Below, piece after piece: positions 33,264-42,825 of a stretch of DNA of 64,000 nt (within the stretch, counting starts at the first letter, position 1; the number at the start of each line of letters is the position of its first letter). Origin of the DNA: Chengkuizengella sp. SCS-71B (GTDB taxonomy: Bacteria; Bacillota; Bacilli; Paenibacillales; KCTC-33759); NCBI RefSeq assembly GCF_040100845.1, contig NZ_JAZHSH010000001.1, forward strand, positions 1,798,001 through 1,862,000, in the 5' to 3' direction. The notes under the pieces are model-generated. The model was not told where the DNA came from and ran no database searches. It saw nothing but the letters and a program-made list of their open reading frames with translations. The position numbers and the translations under genes are program-made.

Positions 33264-34088
33264 TTAAAAACCAGTTGCATTTGCATGTTTTAGGTGTGTC
33301 AAAAGTTCTTCTTCTATTTTACCGTTTGAACATATCAAATTACGAGTAGATAATTGATAAGGATTTCCTAATGTATCCACTACATTCCCACTAGCTTCTT
33401 TTACTATTAATACTCCGGCTGCAACATCCCATACATTGATACCGACTTCCCAGTAAGCATTTAATTTCCCAGCGGCAACATAAGCACAATGTAAGGCAGC
33501 AGAACCAAAAACTCGAATGTTACGAGCTACAATCCCAAGCTCTGTTATTCCATTGAGTACATATTTACGTGCACTTTCAATATCTGTTGGAAAACCAGTA
33601 GAGATAACACTTTCGTTTAATTTTTCTGCTGGATGAACCTGAATTTGATTTCCATTTAAGTATGCGCCTTCTCCTTTTTCTGCCCAAAACATTTCATCAA
33701 GAGAAGGGTTATATATCACACCTACTTGAATTTCTCCGTAAGAAACAAGTGCAATAGAAACAGTGTAACTATGTAATCCGTTCACATAATTAGTTGTTCC
33801 ATCTATTGGATCAACAATCCATGCGAACGGAATGTCAGCTATACGATCAAACCAATCATCTAAACTATCTGTACCTTCAGCGACTCCTTCCTCACCTATG
33901 ATATGATGATCGGGAAAGTGATGTTTAATTTGGTTTTTTATTAAATCTTCAGATGCACGATCCATTTCAGTTACTAGATCAAAAACATTCTTTTTCTGTT
34001 CAACATGGTACTCACTTGTAACTCTCTTTTCTAATAAAGCTCCAGCTTCTTTTGCGATTTGTTTTGCGACTTCTAAATGAGTGTTCAA
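33264..34088 (-). CDS. Inositol monophosphatase family protein
   Basis: 274 residues. The metal-binding motifs are GEEG at about 65-68, DPIDGTTN at 93-100 and WDVAAGVLIVKEASG in the C-terminal lobe, the complete FIG/IMPase set. Such enzymes dephosphorylate inositol monophosphates, and some act on sugar phosphates or fructose bisphosphate. Its ATG overlaps the stop of the ABC transporter ATPase gene (ATGA), so it is the last gene of that operon. I infer that it acts on what the transporter imports. Confidence 0.9.
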   Translation of the reverse strand: MNTHLEVAKQIAKEAGALLEKRVTSEYHVEQKKNVFDLVTEMDRASEDLIKNQIKHHFPDHHIIGEEGVAEGTDSLDDWFDRIADIPFAWIVDPIDGTTNYVNGLHSYTVSIALVSYGEIQVGVIYNPSLDEMFWAEKGEGAYLNGNQIQVHPAEKLNESVISTGFPTDIESARKYVLNGITELGIVARNIRVFGSAALHCAYVAAGKLNAYWEVGINVWDVAAGVLIVKEASGNVVDTLGNPYQLSTRNLICSNGKIEEELLTHLKHANATGF

Positions 34089-35224
34089 GCAAGCCCCTCC
34101 TTAATATGTTCTTTTCTAGTGGGTAACAGGCTTACACACTCTTCTTTTAAGTGAAGTTTTACTTGCTCTCCTTCATGTTTAATCCCATGTTTAAAGTGTT
34201 CAAAATCCATCATCGTTATTGTATCATCGCCAATTGCGATTTCATATTCAACATGATTTCCTAAATAAATAGTTCTCGTAACTTCACCGATAAACTTACC
34301 TGCCTCTGAAAACTCCCAAAATTCGGGTCTTGTTACACACTCTACAGCACCATTTTCAGTGAGATTCACTTTGTCATTTATTTGAATCAAAACGGTTTTT
34401 CCAAATATATTTATCATAGCCATATCGTTTTTTAATTCCTTAACAACACCATGTAAGAAGTTTGCTTTTCCCATAAAACCAGCAACAAAATGATTATTAG
34501 GTTTAGTATAGATGTTAATCGGACTATCTGCTTGTTGAATTTTTCCATGATTCATAATGACAACCTTGTCTGATATCGCCATGGCTTCCGTTTGATCATG
34601 TGTAACATAAAGACTTGTTATGCCTAATCTTTGTTGAATTTTCCGTAATTCATCCCGCATATATTCTCTTAATTTTGCATCAAGGTTAGATAAAGGTTCA
34701 TCAAATAATAACACTTTTGGTTCCGTGACAATTGCTCTTGCTAATGCTACACGTTGTTGTTGTCCACCTGATAATTGTGAAGGTAATCGATCTTTAAATT
34801 CCTCTAAATGCATTAAGGAAATGACTTTATAGGTTCTATCAATGACATCTCCTTTTGGTACTTTATTTATTCTTAAACCATAAGCTATGTTTTCAAAGAC
34901 TGAAAGATGTGGAAAGAGGGCATAACTTTGGAATACCATTGCTACATTCCGCTTGTTTGGCGGTACATTTGTGACATTTTCATCGCCTATATGAATGGAA
35001 CCTGAAGTAGGTAGTTCAAAACCAGCGAGCATTCTTAATGTAGTGGTTTTACCACATCCGGAAGGACCTAGCAAAGTAACTAGTTCACCAGCTTTAATAT
35101 CCAATTCAATATCATCAACAGCATAAAAATTGTCTCCACCGTTGATTGATGGGAAAACTTTTAATAGATTTGTTAGCTTAACATCCACTGAATGTGTTTT
35201 TATTGGTGTGTTTATGTTCGTCAT
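34085..35224 (-). CDS. ABC transporter ATP-binding protein (Afu/Fbp/Pot type)
   Basis: 379 residues. Walker A is GPSGCGKTT, the signature is LSGGQQQRVALARAI and Walker B is VLLFDEPLSNLD, followed by a C-terminal TOBE-type regulatory domain (about 290-379). It powers the double permease encoded just upstream, whose stop overlaps this start. The subfamily includes importers of ferric iron, polyamines, 2-aminoethylphosphonate and hexose phosphates, so sequence alone does not give the cargo. Confidence 0.9.
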   Translation of the reverse strand: MTNINTPIKTHSVDVKLTNLLKVFPSINGGDNFYAVDDIELDIKAGELVTLLGPSGCGKTTTLRMLAGFELPTSGSIHIGDENVTNVPPNKRNVAMVFQSYALFPHLSVFENIAYGLRINKVPKGDVIDRTYKVISLMHLEEFKDRLPSQLSGGQQQRVALARAIVTEPKVLLFDEPLSNLDAKLREYMRDELRKIQQRLGITSLYVTHDQTEAMAISDKVVIMNHGKIQQADSPINIYTKPNNHFVAGFMGKANFLHGVVKELKNDMAMINIFGKTVLIQINDKVNLTENGAVECVTRPEFWEFSEAGKFIGEVTRTIYLGNHVEYEIAIGDDTITMMDFEHFKHGIKHEGEQVKLHLKEECVSLLPTRKEHIKEGLA

Positions 35225-36933
35225 CTATAGTTCCTCCTTTTGGATGATGCTAAATAATTTACAAAGAATTCTAATAAACCAATAACAATAAGTATAATGA
35301 CAATTAGGATAATACAATATGCTGCTGCAGCCCCTAGACTAGCATCTTCTACTTGAGACAAGATCGTAACAGTTAAAAGATTCCAATTCACTGAAATTAA
35401 GAAGATTACTGCACTAATAGAAGTCATGGAACGTACGAAAGAATATACTAATCCAGAGAATAACGCTGATTTCATTAATGGCAGTGATATTTTCCTAAAA
35501 GTTGTAAAGGAACTAGCCCCAAGGTTAGTTGATGCTTCTTCTATAGAGGGATCCACTTGCCTAAGGCTATTAGTTCCTGCTTCTATACCAACCGTTATGT
35601 TTCTAAATGTAAAGGCTATAATGAGGATCATCGCTGTACCAGTTAATAGTAATGGCTTTTGATTGAACGCAAGGATGTATCCAATACCGATAACCGTACC
35701 AGGCACTGCAAAAGCAAGCATAGATGAAGCTTCCATTATTTTTTTACCTATAAATTGTTTTCTAATAATTAAAAAGGCAATAATCATACCTAATAATGCT
35801 GTAATCGGTGTAGACAACGCAGATAATAACAGTGAGTTTTTAACTGAATCAAACCCTAGTGTAAATGTGTATCTAAAATTATCAAATGTGAGAGTATTAT
35901 CTACGCCCCAAACTTTTACAAATGCCCCCCACAAAACAGTTCCATAAATGAGCATAACTGCGCCCGTAATCAATCCACAGAATATGAATAAAGGTAGGAC
36001 AATGTGTTTTTCATTTATTTTCATTCTATCTTGAGATGGTTTTCCTGTAACGGTGACATATGATTTTTTGCTTATCCAATATTTTTGTATGAAGTAAGCA
36101 GTAAGTGATGGCAATAATAAAGCAACTGCGTAAAATGAACCAGCTCTTAGATCATACATGCCTGTAATTTGTAAGTAAGCTTGCACGGCTAATGTTTGAT
36201 ATTCCCCAGCTATGACCATAGGATTACCGAAGTCTTCAATTGCTTTAATAAAAACTAAAAGTAATGAACTCAGAATACCTGGTACAGCTAATGGTAAAGT
36301 AATGGTACTAAAGACCTTCCACCTGGAAGCCCCAAGGTTTAATGCTGCATCTTCAACGGAGCTGTCGATAGATTCCAAAACTCCTTTTAAGTTTAAGTAA
36401 GCAATAGGGAAAAAACCTAATGTTTGTATAAATACTAAACTTCTTAAACCGTATACATTGCTATCGTCAAAACCAAATAGACCATTAGAGATAATTCCAT
36501 TTCGTCCAAATAATAAAATGACGGATAAGGCAATGACAAACGGTGGAGAGATGATTGGCAACAGAGCAACAAGGTTGAAGAATTTTTTACCTTTCATTTC
36601 AGTCCGTGTTACCGCATATGCAAAAATAAATCCAATGATCGTTCCAAAGATGGCTGACATGATACCTAGCTGGATACTATTCCATAACGTTTTTAGAAAA
36701 AAACTGCTTGAAAAGGTTTCTACTATTAAAGAAAAGTCTAAAACCCCTTCATCATTTATCACAGTAATTTTGAACACTTGATAGATTGGATAAACTGAAA
36801 ATACAAATAAAGATAAAAATATAATGATAATTAAAGCAAGCAAGTAAGGTTCTTTTACAAGCATTTTCATTCGTTTGAGTTGTCCATTGACTTTTGATTC
36901 TATTTTATTTGTTGATGGTGTTGTATTTGCCAA
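35221..36933 (-). CDS. ABC transporter permease, fused double unit
   Basis: 570 residues with about 12 membrane helices arranged as two homologous halves. Each half carries the EAA loop that contacts the ATPase: VEDAALNLGASRWKVFSTITLPLAVPG in the first and IEEASTNLGASSFTTFRKISLPLMKS in the second. This fused form is typical of FbpB/AfuB-type importers. Operon position is between the lipoprotein and ATPase genes. Confidence 0.9.
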   Translation of the reverse strand: MANTTPSTNKIESKVNGQLKRMKMLVKEPYLLALIIIIFLSLFVFSVYPIYQVFKITVINDEGVLDFSLIVETFSSSFFLKTLWNSIQLGIMSAIFGTIIGFIFAYAVTRTEMKGKKFFNLVALLPIISPPFVIALSVILLFGRNGIISNGLFGFDDSNVYGLRSLVFIQTLGFFPIAYLNLKGVLESIDSSVEDAALNLGASRWKVFSTITLPLAVPGILSSLLLVFIKAIEDFGNPMVIAGEYQTLAVQAYLQITGMYDLRAGSFYAVALLLPSLTAYFIQKYWISKKSYVTVTGKPSQDRMKINEKHIVLPLFIFCGLITGAVMLIYGTVLWGAFVKVWGVDNTLTFDNFRYTFTLGFDSVKNSLLLSALSTPITALLGMIIAFLIIRKQFIGKKIMEASSMLAFAVPGTVIGIGYILAFNQKPLLLTGTAMILIIAFTFRNITVGIEAGTNSLRQVDPSIEEASTNLGASSFTTFRKISLPLMKSALFSGLVYSFVRSMTSISAVIFLISVNWNLLTVTILSQVEDASLGAAAAYCIILIVIILIVIGLLEFFVNYLASSKRRNYR

Positions 36934-37029
36934 GCTTCTCTACTCCTTTGTAGGGTAAAACATGATCCCGTATTTACATTCCGAAAGGTTCCTTTCTATG
37001 AGACTTTAAGTAAGTCGGGTAAAATGAAA

Positions 37030-37050
37030 GAGGCAGCATGAAGCCGCCTC
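37030..37050 (-). terminator. Hairpin between lipoprotein and permease genes
   Basis: GAGGC (37030-37034) pairs with GCCTC (37046-37050), extendable by GGCT/AGCC, followed on the minus strand by TTTCATTTT. Such partial terminators usually keep the binding protein mRNA more abundant than the permease mRNA. Confidence 0.5.
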
Positions 37051-37071
37051 GTCTCCATAAATAATAATAAA

Positions 37072-38100
37072 TTATTCCACTACAGCGTCTTTACCAACAA
37101 CATAAGACTCAAATTTATCAAGTAACTCATCTCTGTTTTCTCCAGCCCATACAGCATCATAATTAATAACACTTAAATCAGAAAGTTTCACTGCACCTTC
37201 AGGCACTTTTGCCTCTGGATTTACAGGTAATCGGAAAGATCCTGATTCTGCGTATAAATCCTGTGCTTGTTTACTAATTGCCCAATCAATGAATTTTTGG
37301 GCATTTTCAGTTTGGTCACTCGGAGCACCTTTAATTAATGCAACAGCGCCAACTTCATAACCAGTACCGTCACTTGGGAAAGATAACGTGATAGGGTAAC
37401 CTTCATGTTTAGGTTTTAAAATGTCATGAGCAAAGGAAAGGCCTACACCTGTTTCACCAAATCCAGCTTGTTTTGCTGGAGCAGATCCAGATTTGGTATA
37501 TTGCCTAATGTTTTCATCAAGCTGTAAGAAGTAATCCAAAGCCTCTTGTTCACCTTTCAATTGTACAAGTGTGGCATAAACAGAGTATGCCGTTCCAGAG
37601 GACGCAGGATGAGCCATTGTAACATTCCCTTGGTATTCTGGTTTTAATAAATCTGCCCAGCTTTGAGGAGGTTCAATTCCTTCTTTTTCTAACCATTCGG
37701 TATTACTTGCAAAACCTAACGCTCCAACATATATCGGTGTCCATACTTTTTTAGCATCTCTGAATTGTTCTGAGATTTCAGACACTCCCTCAGGTTGGTA
37801 AGCTTCTAACAAATCATCATTTGCTGCTGCAACAAATGTATCTGATGGACCTCCAAACCAAACACTTGCTTGTGGATTTGATTTTTCAGCTTTAATTCGA
37901 GCTAATGTCTCCCCTGCAGATAAACGTACAAACTTAACTTCAATACCCGTTTCTTCTTCAAACTGTTCAATATACATAACAACTTCTTGTTCTGGAAATG
38001 CTGTATAAATTGCTACAGTATTAGAATCTGAACTACAACCTGCTGCTACTATGCTTATTAACAACAATACAGATAAAATAACGAATAAAGATTTTTTCAT
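37072..38100 (-). CDS. ABC transporter substrate-binding lipoprotein
   Basis: 342 residues. The signal peptide ends in a lipobox VAAGC with Cys22 as lipid anchor. The mature part starts VAIYTAFPEQEVVMYIEQFEEETGIEVKF and contains GETLARIKAEKSNPQASVWFGG, the pattern of the AfuA/FbpA/PhnS group. No conserved iron-binding tyrosine pair is obvious. Together with the phosphatase gene, a phosphorylated polyol or sugar is a plausible ligand. It is the first structural gene after the regulator. Confidence 0.9.
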   Translation of the reverse strand: MKKSLFVILSVLLLISIVAAGCSSDSNTVAIYTAFPEQEVVMYIEQFEEETGIEVKFVRLSAGETLARIKAEKSNPQASVWFGGPSDTFVAAANDDLLEAYQPEGVSEISEQFRDAKKVWTPIYVGALGFASNTEWLEKEGIEPPQSWADLLKPEYQGNVTMAHPASSGTAYSVYATLVQLKGEQEALDYFLQLDENIRQYTKSGSAPAKQAGFGETGVGLSFAHDILKPKHEGYPITLSFPSDGTGYEVGAVALIKGAPSDQTENAQKFIDWAISKQAQDLYAESGSFRLPVNPEAKVPEGAVKLSDLSVINYDAVWAGENRDELLDKFESYVVGKDAVVE

Positions 38101-38254
38101 GAAATAGACCCCTCCAAATTAGTGTTTAAAATCATAGACTTCTAAAAAACATTGAACTATATGGCTGGTTTGTCACCTCCTCAGCGTAATATCTTTTGAT
38201 TATTAAACTCTCTAAACCAAAGTGAGATGTGAGAGAGTTATGAAAGTAGGGTAT

Positions 38255-38263
38255 GCGCTTAAC
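38255..38263. promoter_or_regulatory. GCGCTTAAC site before the transporter operon
   Basis: The 9-mer GCGCTTAAC also occurs before iolG at 41728-41736. It could be a shared half-operator or part of a catabolite control site. It is not a full cre consensus. Confidence 0.3.
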
Positions 38264-38279
38264 CTAATAATGTAACAAA

Positions 38280-39299
38280 TTACCGAAAAGTGATTTTCTT
38301 ACAAGTATTTCTATTAACCAGAACAGAATTTAATAAAATAGACTCTGGTATTTCATCTGTATCAGAATGATTCATCATTTTCAATAATGTTTCTGCAGCA
38401 TGTCGTCCCATTTGATTACGTGGTTGAGACATGGTTGACAATTGAATCCAATACAAACTTGATATTTCTAAATCATCAAATCCCATAATTGATATAGCTT
38501 CTGGAACATTCATGTTGTGTTGAGCTAGTGACTCTAGAGCACCTATTGCCAATAAATCGTTGTAAGCAAATAACGCGGTCATTTCTGGTATTTGTGAGAA
38601 TAATTGATCCATTGCAATTCGACCAGACTGTATCGTTCTTCCACCTGTAAGTTGTATGTAATCAGAGATGTACGAGATATTGTGTTTTTCTAATGTATCT
38701 TTGTAACCTTGAAATCGATCAATCGCAATTTGTGTTTCTAAAGGGATTCCAATATAACCTATCTGTTTGTGACCTAGTGAAATTAAATGTTCAACGGCTT
38801 GACATGCACCATTGTAATGATTTACGTCAACAAAAGGTACCTTTAATCCTTTGGCAGGTCTTCTTCTTAAAAAAACAACAGGGATGTTTATATTAGATAA
38901 CATGTCAACAAGTTCTTCGTCGACATGATCAGGAGTAATGATCAACCCGTCCATTTTTCGTTCCAATGCACTTTCAATGAAACGTTTTTCTTTGTCGCTA
39001 TCTCGCAAGGTATTTCCAATAATGACTTGATATCCTTGTTCTGATAATAACTCTTGAGCACCAACAGAAATCGTTGAGAAGAAAGGATCTGTAATATCTG
39101 GAATCATTAATCCTACTGTGTAGGTACGTTGATGAATCAAACTTCTTGCTATACTATTCGGACGATAATTTAGTTTTTTAACGGTTTCTAAAACTTTCAT
39201 TTTTGTTTCTTTTTTTATATCAGAATGATCATTCAAAGCGCGTGAGACAGTAGAAACAGAGATACCTAGTTGCTTTGCAATGTCTTTGATAGTAACCAA
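38280..39299 (-). CDS. LacI-family transcriptional regulator
   Basis: 339 residues. The N-terminal helix-turn-helix is TIKDIAKQLGISVSTVSRALN, with the hinge helix at RPNSIARSLI. The periplasmic-binding-like sensor domain begins YTVGLMIPDITDPFFS. It probably controls itself and the downstream transporter-phosphatase operon in response to the imported compound. Two palindromes in its upstream region are candidate operators. Confidence 0.9.
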   Translation of the reverse strand: MVTIKDIAKQLGISVSTVSRALNDHSDIKKETKMKVLETVKKLNYRPNSIARSLIHQRTYTVGLMIPDITDPFFSTISVGAQELLSEQGYQVIIGNTLRDSDKEKRFIESALERKMDGLIITPDHVDEELVDMLSNINIPVVFLRRRPAKGLKVPFVDVNHYNGACQAVEHLISLGHKQIGYIGIPLETQIAIDRFQGYKDTLEKHNISYISDYIQLTGGRTIQSGRIAMDQLFSQIPEMTALFAYNDLLAIGALESLAQHNMNVPEAISIMGFDDLEISSLYWIQLSTMSQPRNQMGRHAAETLLKMMNHSDTDEIPESILLNSVLVNRNTCKKITFR

Positions 39300-39345
39300 T
39301 GTTTAATTCACCTCCGAGAAGAGAAATTTATTCTGTAGGTTTCGT

Positions 39346-39362
39346 TCCGGTAACGTTTCCGA
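39346..39362. promoter_or_regulatory. LacI-type operator 1
   Basis: CCGGTAACGTTTCCGA, a near-palindrome CGGnAACGTTnCCG with the central CG step typical of LacI-family operators. It lies 50 bases before the regulator start. Confidence 0.6.
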
Positions 39363-39454
39363 AAATACAAATCATATGACAACGCTTTCAATTCAGTCTG
39401 GAAGCTCTAATAAAATATATTCTCATGATTAACTTGATATTTATGGAAGCGTTC

Positions 39455-39470
39455 TCGGTAACGTTTCCGA
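39455..39470. promoter_or_regulatory. LacI-type operator 2
   Basis: TCGGTAACGTTTCCGA, the same palindrome, about 110 bases from the first. A GGAAGCGTTCTCGG sequence directly before it resembles a third, weaker half. The pair could allow looping and may also affect the rightward gene at 39680. Confidence 0.6.
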
Positions 39471-39679
39471 TATCTATTATAGGTAATATTAACGTATTAA
39501 AAAAATTCAGTCAATACTTTTTGTAACATTTTGATCACATTTATATTTAAAAATGAAGCTTATCATTTATGATTTTTTTTTCATGATCTTATCGATTTTT
39601 AGTAAATACATCCAAGCAATCCATATCCAAATTACATATTATATCTTAATACTTAAATATTAGTAGAGGAGATGGTAAT

Positions 39680-40660
39680 ATGAATAACAAAAAAAATAAT
39701 GAGGAAAAATTTACTATAATGACTTGGAATATATATTTTGGAGCTAATTTAGAACCTCTTATCGGTACAACACCAGAAGAAGTTCCACAAGTAACAACAG
39801 AAATTTTTAATCAATTTGAGCAAACTAATTTTCGAGAAAGGGCCAAGTCCATCTCACAACAAATTAAAAATATAAAACCTCATTTAATAGGGCTTCAAGA
39901 AGTAGCACTATGGACAGTTAGAAGTCTGACAACGAAGAGTGAAACAAATTTTTTAACTATTCTTTTAGAAGAATTAAAAAGGATAGGTTTGGAATACGGT
40001 GTAGTGGCATTGAATCATAACTTTAGTAGTGAATTACCCAGCAGTACGGGGGATTTGATTGGCATTTTAGATAGAGATGTTATTCTTGCAAAAAGGAATG
40101 CAGGTTTTTGTTTTTGTAATATACAAGAGGAGAACTTTTCTAAAAATTTAGTGGTTCCTGTAGGAGGTGTTTTGTTTACTGTTCTTCGGGGTTGGTCTTC
40201 TGTAGATATTTGTTTTCAAGGACAAAAATTCAGGTTATTGAATACACACTTAGAGGGGAATTCAGTAGATGTACAAATGGAGCAAGCAAAGGAGTTATTA
40301 AATGGTCCCGCTAATACTACACTTCCGATATTATTCATTGGTGATTTTAATTCAAATGCAGAGGGAGTTATAAAACCAACTTACGATTTACTGATTAACT
40401 TTGGGTTTACAGATGTTTGGAATATTTCAGGCATAGGATTTGGATTTACAGCGTTCCAGGCTAGAGATTTATTAAATCCTATTCCTACTTTGACTGAGAG
40501 GATTGATTTAATATTATTCAAAGGTAATTTTAATGTAAAGCTTTCTAATACTGTGGGTGATAAACAAGAAGATCGGACACTATCAGGACTTTGGCCTTCT
40601 GATCATGCGGGAGTTTTAAGTGAAAGTATTCAAATCATCATACATGGTGAGGTTGTATAA
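39680..40660 (+). CDS. Endonuclease/exonuclease/phosphatase (DNase I-fold) family protein
   Basis: 326 residues, cytoplasmic (no signal peptide). Core motifs of the fold are present in order: MTWNIYFG, LIGLQEVA (metal Glu), NTHLEG, IGDFNSN (metal and catalytic Asp/Asn) and WPSDHAGV (catalytic His). The superfamily hydrolyses phosphodiesters or phosphomonoesters, from DNA to inositol polyphosphates and sphingomyelin. Its place between the phosphatase operon and the iol cluster makes an inositol-related phosphate substrate worth considering, but this is only an inference. Confidence 0.8.
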   Translation: MNNKKNNEEKFTIMTWNIYFGANLEPLIGTTPEEVPQVTTEIFNQFEQTNFRERAKSISQQIKNIKPHLIGLQEVALWTVRSLTTKSETNFLTILLEELKRIGLEYGVVALNHNFSSELPSSTGDLIGILDRDVILAKRNAGFCFCNIQEENFSKNLVVPVGGVLFTVLRGWSSVDICFQGQKFRLLNTHLEGNSVDVQMEQAKELLNGPANTTLPILFIGDFNSNAEGVIKPTYDLLINFGFTDVWNISGIGFGFTAFQARDLLNPIPTLTERIDLILFKGNFNVKLSNTVGDKQEDRTLSGLWPSDHAGVLSESIQIIIHGEVV

Positions 40661-40797
40661 ATTGGTTTTTAGATGGTAGAGTTTAGAATAAAGAGAATCA
40701 ATCACATTTGTGAAAAGTTCTTGTTTTAAATATAATTTAACTTAGACATAAATAGTATTTGTGTAATTGAAATGTTATGAGGTGGGGTGGTCTTTAA

Positions 40798-41532
40798 ATG
40801 AAAGGATTTAAAAAAAGTCATTATATTCTTATAATGATTATAGTTGCTGTCACTAGTATTTTGCTAATATCTAGCATTTTTTTTACAAGGGAAGAAAAAG
40901 TCCCAAATGAGTTGCCATCAAATCGTAATGAAATAGAATTGAGTGGTTCCGTTAAATCTGATGAGTTAAAATTGGCTATACAACTGAAAAATGATATTTT
41001 AAAACAACTAAATGGCAAAGGCTATAATGCAAGTTTTAGAAATGATGAGTATGAAGTGAATATTGCTGATGAATATATAAATAAGTGGATTGAAAGGATA
41101 GCGATTAATAAAGTAATGTCAGGAAAAACAGAGAATATAAAACCAGAGGAAATTCTTGAAGATGCAATTTCGAATGCTTTACGGTATGAAGTAACTTTAA
41201 TCATGGCTAATCTCAATAACGTTGATATGAGTGAAGGATTATATTCATATATTGAAGGTACTAAAGAAGAAATGATGAGCATTGATACTGCTAAGAAAAT
41301 AACAGATGAACTTGTAGATGGATTAGGTTTAGAAGGTGTTGATGAATTGTTTTTTGAATATGATGTGGATCATTATACACGAAATTATATTTGGTTACAT
41401 CTAAGACCAAAGTATGAAGAGGAGAATCCTCAAAAAAATAATGAGACTGGGGGAGATTATAATAATCGAATGATAGACTTATATCATGAGGATATCAATA
41501 CAATGATAAAGTCATTTTCAAAGACAGAATAA
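40798..41532 (+). CDS. Hypothetical membrane-anchored protein
   Basis: 244 residues with one N-terminal membrane helix (about 9-30) and an acidic, helical outer part containing a possible zincin-unlike motif-free core. GAGGTGGGG-type sequence lies about 8 bases before the ATG. No family recognised. It ends before the CCTCACTA hairpin at 41587. Confidence 0.65.
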   Translation: MKGFKKSHYILIMIIVAVTSILLISSIFFTREEKVPNELPSNRNEIELSGSVKSDELKLAIQLKNDILKQLNGKGYNASFRNDEYEVNIADEYINKWIERIAINKVMSGKTENIKPEEILEDAISNALRYEVTLIMANLNNVDMSEGLYSYIEGTKEEMMSIDTAKKITDELVDGLGLEGVDELFFEYDVDHYTRNYIWLHLRPKYEEENPQKNNETGGDYNNRMIDLYHEDINTMIKSFSKTE

Positions 41533-41586
41533 TATAATTAAGCTTTATGATAATGAACCATAATATGCTCATTTAACTTTCCCCAC

Positions 41587-41624
41587 AAAAACCTCACTAT
41601 TAATTAATTTAGTAGTGAGGTTTT
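41587..41624 (+). terminator. CCTCACTA palindrome acting as terminator
   Basis: AAAAACCTCACTA (41587-41599) pairs with TAGTGAGGTTTT (41613-41624). It is the third copy of the element seen at 2601 and 7319, and follows the 40798 gene. Confidence 0.6.
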
Positions 41625-41723
41625 ACAATGTCTAAAATAATATTAAATTGCGAACCAAACTGGTTAATATTTTTTAAATCTCCCCTTGATATATGATCAT
41701 AAAAAATATAAAATAAAATATGA

Positions 41724-41736
41724 GAAAGCGCTTAAC
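41724..41736. promoter_or_regulatory. Operator-like site before iolG
   Basis: GAAAGCGCTTAAC contains the palindromic core AAGCGCTT and shares GCGCTTAAC with 38255-38263. It may bind the LacI regulator encoded at 49403 or CcpA. Confidence 0.4.
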
Positions 41737-41759
41737 TTATTGTTAGATTACTAGATTGG

Positions 41760-42782
41760 ATGGTGAAAGGCATAGTGAAACAGACTTTAAAGATAGGTAT
41801 TATCGGTGCTGGTAGAATAGGAAAGTTGCATGCAGAGAATTTAGTTTTATTAGAAAAGGTTGAATTGAAAGCGATTTCTGATATTTACGTTGATAACGTG
41901 ATAGATTGGGCGAATAAATTAGGAATCAATAAAACGACAAAAGATTATAAGGAAATAATAGAAGATCCAGAAATTGATGCAGTATACATATGCTCACCTA
42001 CCAATACACATGCACAAATGATTAAAGAGGCAGCTGAAGCGAAGAAACATATTTTCTGTGAAAAACCGATTAGCTTTTCAGCAGAAGAAACATTTGAAGC
42101 ACTAAAAGTTGTTGAGCAACATGGTGTGAAACTGCAGGTTGGTTTCAATCGACGTTTTGATCATAACTTTAAAAAGGTGCACGATACTGTTATAAATGGT
42201 TTGATTGGAGATCCGCATATCGTAAAAATCACTTCACGTGATCCTGAACCACCTCCTGCTGAATATATTAAAGCTTCTGGCGGTTTGTTTATGGATATGG
42301 CCATTCACGATTTTGATATGGCACGTTATGTGACTGGTAGTGAAGTAGAAGAGGTTTATGTTCAAGGTGCTAGTTTAGTAGATCCAGTGTTTAAGCAATA
42401 TGGAGATGTGGATACGGCTATCATTACTCTGAAATTTGAAAACGGTGCCATTGGTGTGATTGATAACAGCCGAAAGGCAGTATATGGATATGATCAAAGA
42501 GTAGAGGTGTTTGGTTCTAAAGGTTCTGTAGCGATTCAAAATGATCATCCAACAACCGTTGAAATTAGTACGGTTCAGGGTGTGTTTAAAGATAAACCTA
42601 AATATTTCTTTTTAGAAAGATATAAGGATGCATATGTTGTAGAGTCAAAAGAATTTATACAGTCCTTACTTCAAGATTCACCACTAGTATGCACTGGCAA
42701 TGATGGATATCAGGCGGAATTAATTGCAAAGGCAGCAAAGGAATCTTTGCAGCAAGGAAAGCCAGTAAAAATTGAACATTAA
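41760..42782 (+). CDS. iolG: Inositol 2-dehydrogenase (Gfo/Idh/MocA family)
   Basis: 340 residues. The NAD-binding motif GIIGAGRIGKLHAENL is followed by FCEKPIS (catalytic Lys of EKP) and the C-terminal domain GGLFMDMAIHDFDMARYVTG with the active His/Asp pair. The DPEPPPAEYIKASGG segment is typical of inositol dehydrogenases of the IdhA type. It oxidises myo-inositol to 2-keto-myo-inositol (inosose), the first step of the pathway encoded by the next five genes. ATG 41760 has no good site; GTG 41775 after GGTGAAAGG is an alternative start. Confidence 0.9.
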   Translation: MVKGIVKQTLKIGIIGAGRIGKLHAENLVLLEKVELKAISDIYVDNVIDWANKLGINKTTKDYKEIIEDPEIDAVYICSPTNTHAQMIKEAAEAKKHIFCEKPISFSAEETFEALKVVEQHGVKLQVGFNRRFDHNFKKVHDTVINGLIGDPHIVKITSRDPEPPPAEYIKASGGLFMDMAIHDFDMARYVTGSEVEEVYVQGASLVDPVFKQYGDVDTAIITLKFENGAIGVIDNSRKAVYGYDQRVEVFGSKGSVAIQNDHPTTVEISTVQGVFKDKPKYFFLERYKDAYVVESKEFIQSLLQDSPLVCTGNDGYQAELIAKAAKESLQQGKPVKIEH

Positions 42783-42825
42783 AAATGAAATCATAAAACC
42801 ATAATTTTTCATTAAGGAGGTCTTT

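Noticed and set aside
38125-38190. Short leader ORF (MTNQPYSSMF...) with GAGGAGGTG before the lipoprotein gene
   Set aside because: The ribosome site is good, but there is no attenuator hairpin and the peptide shows no telling codons; too weak to report as a gene.
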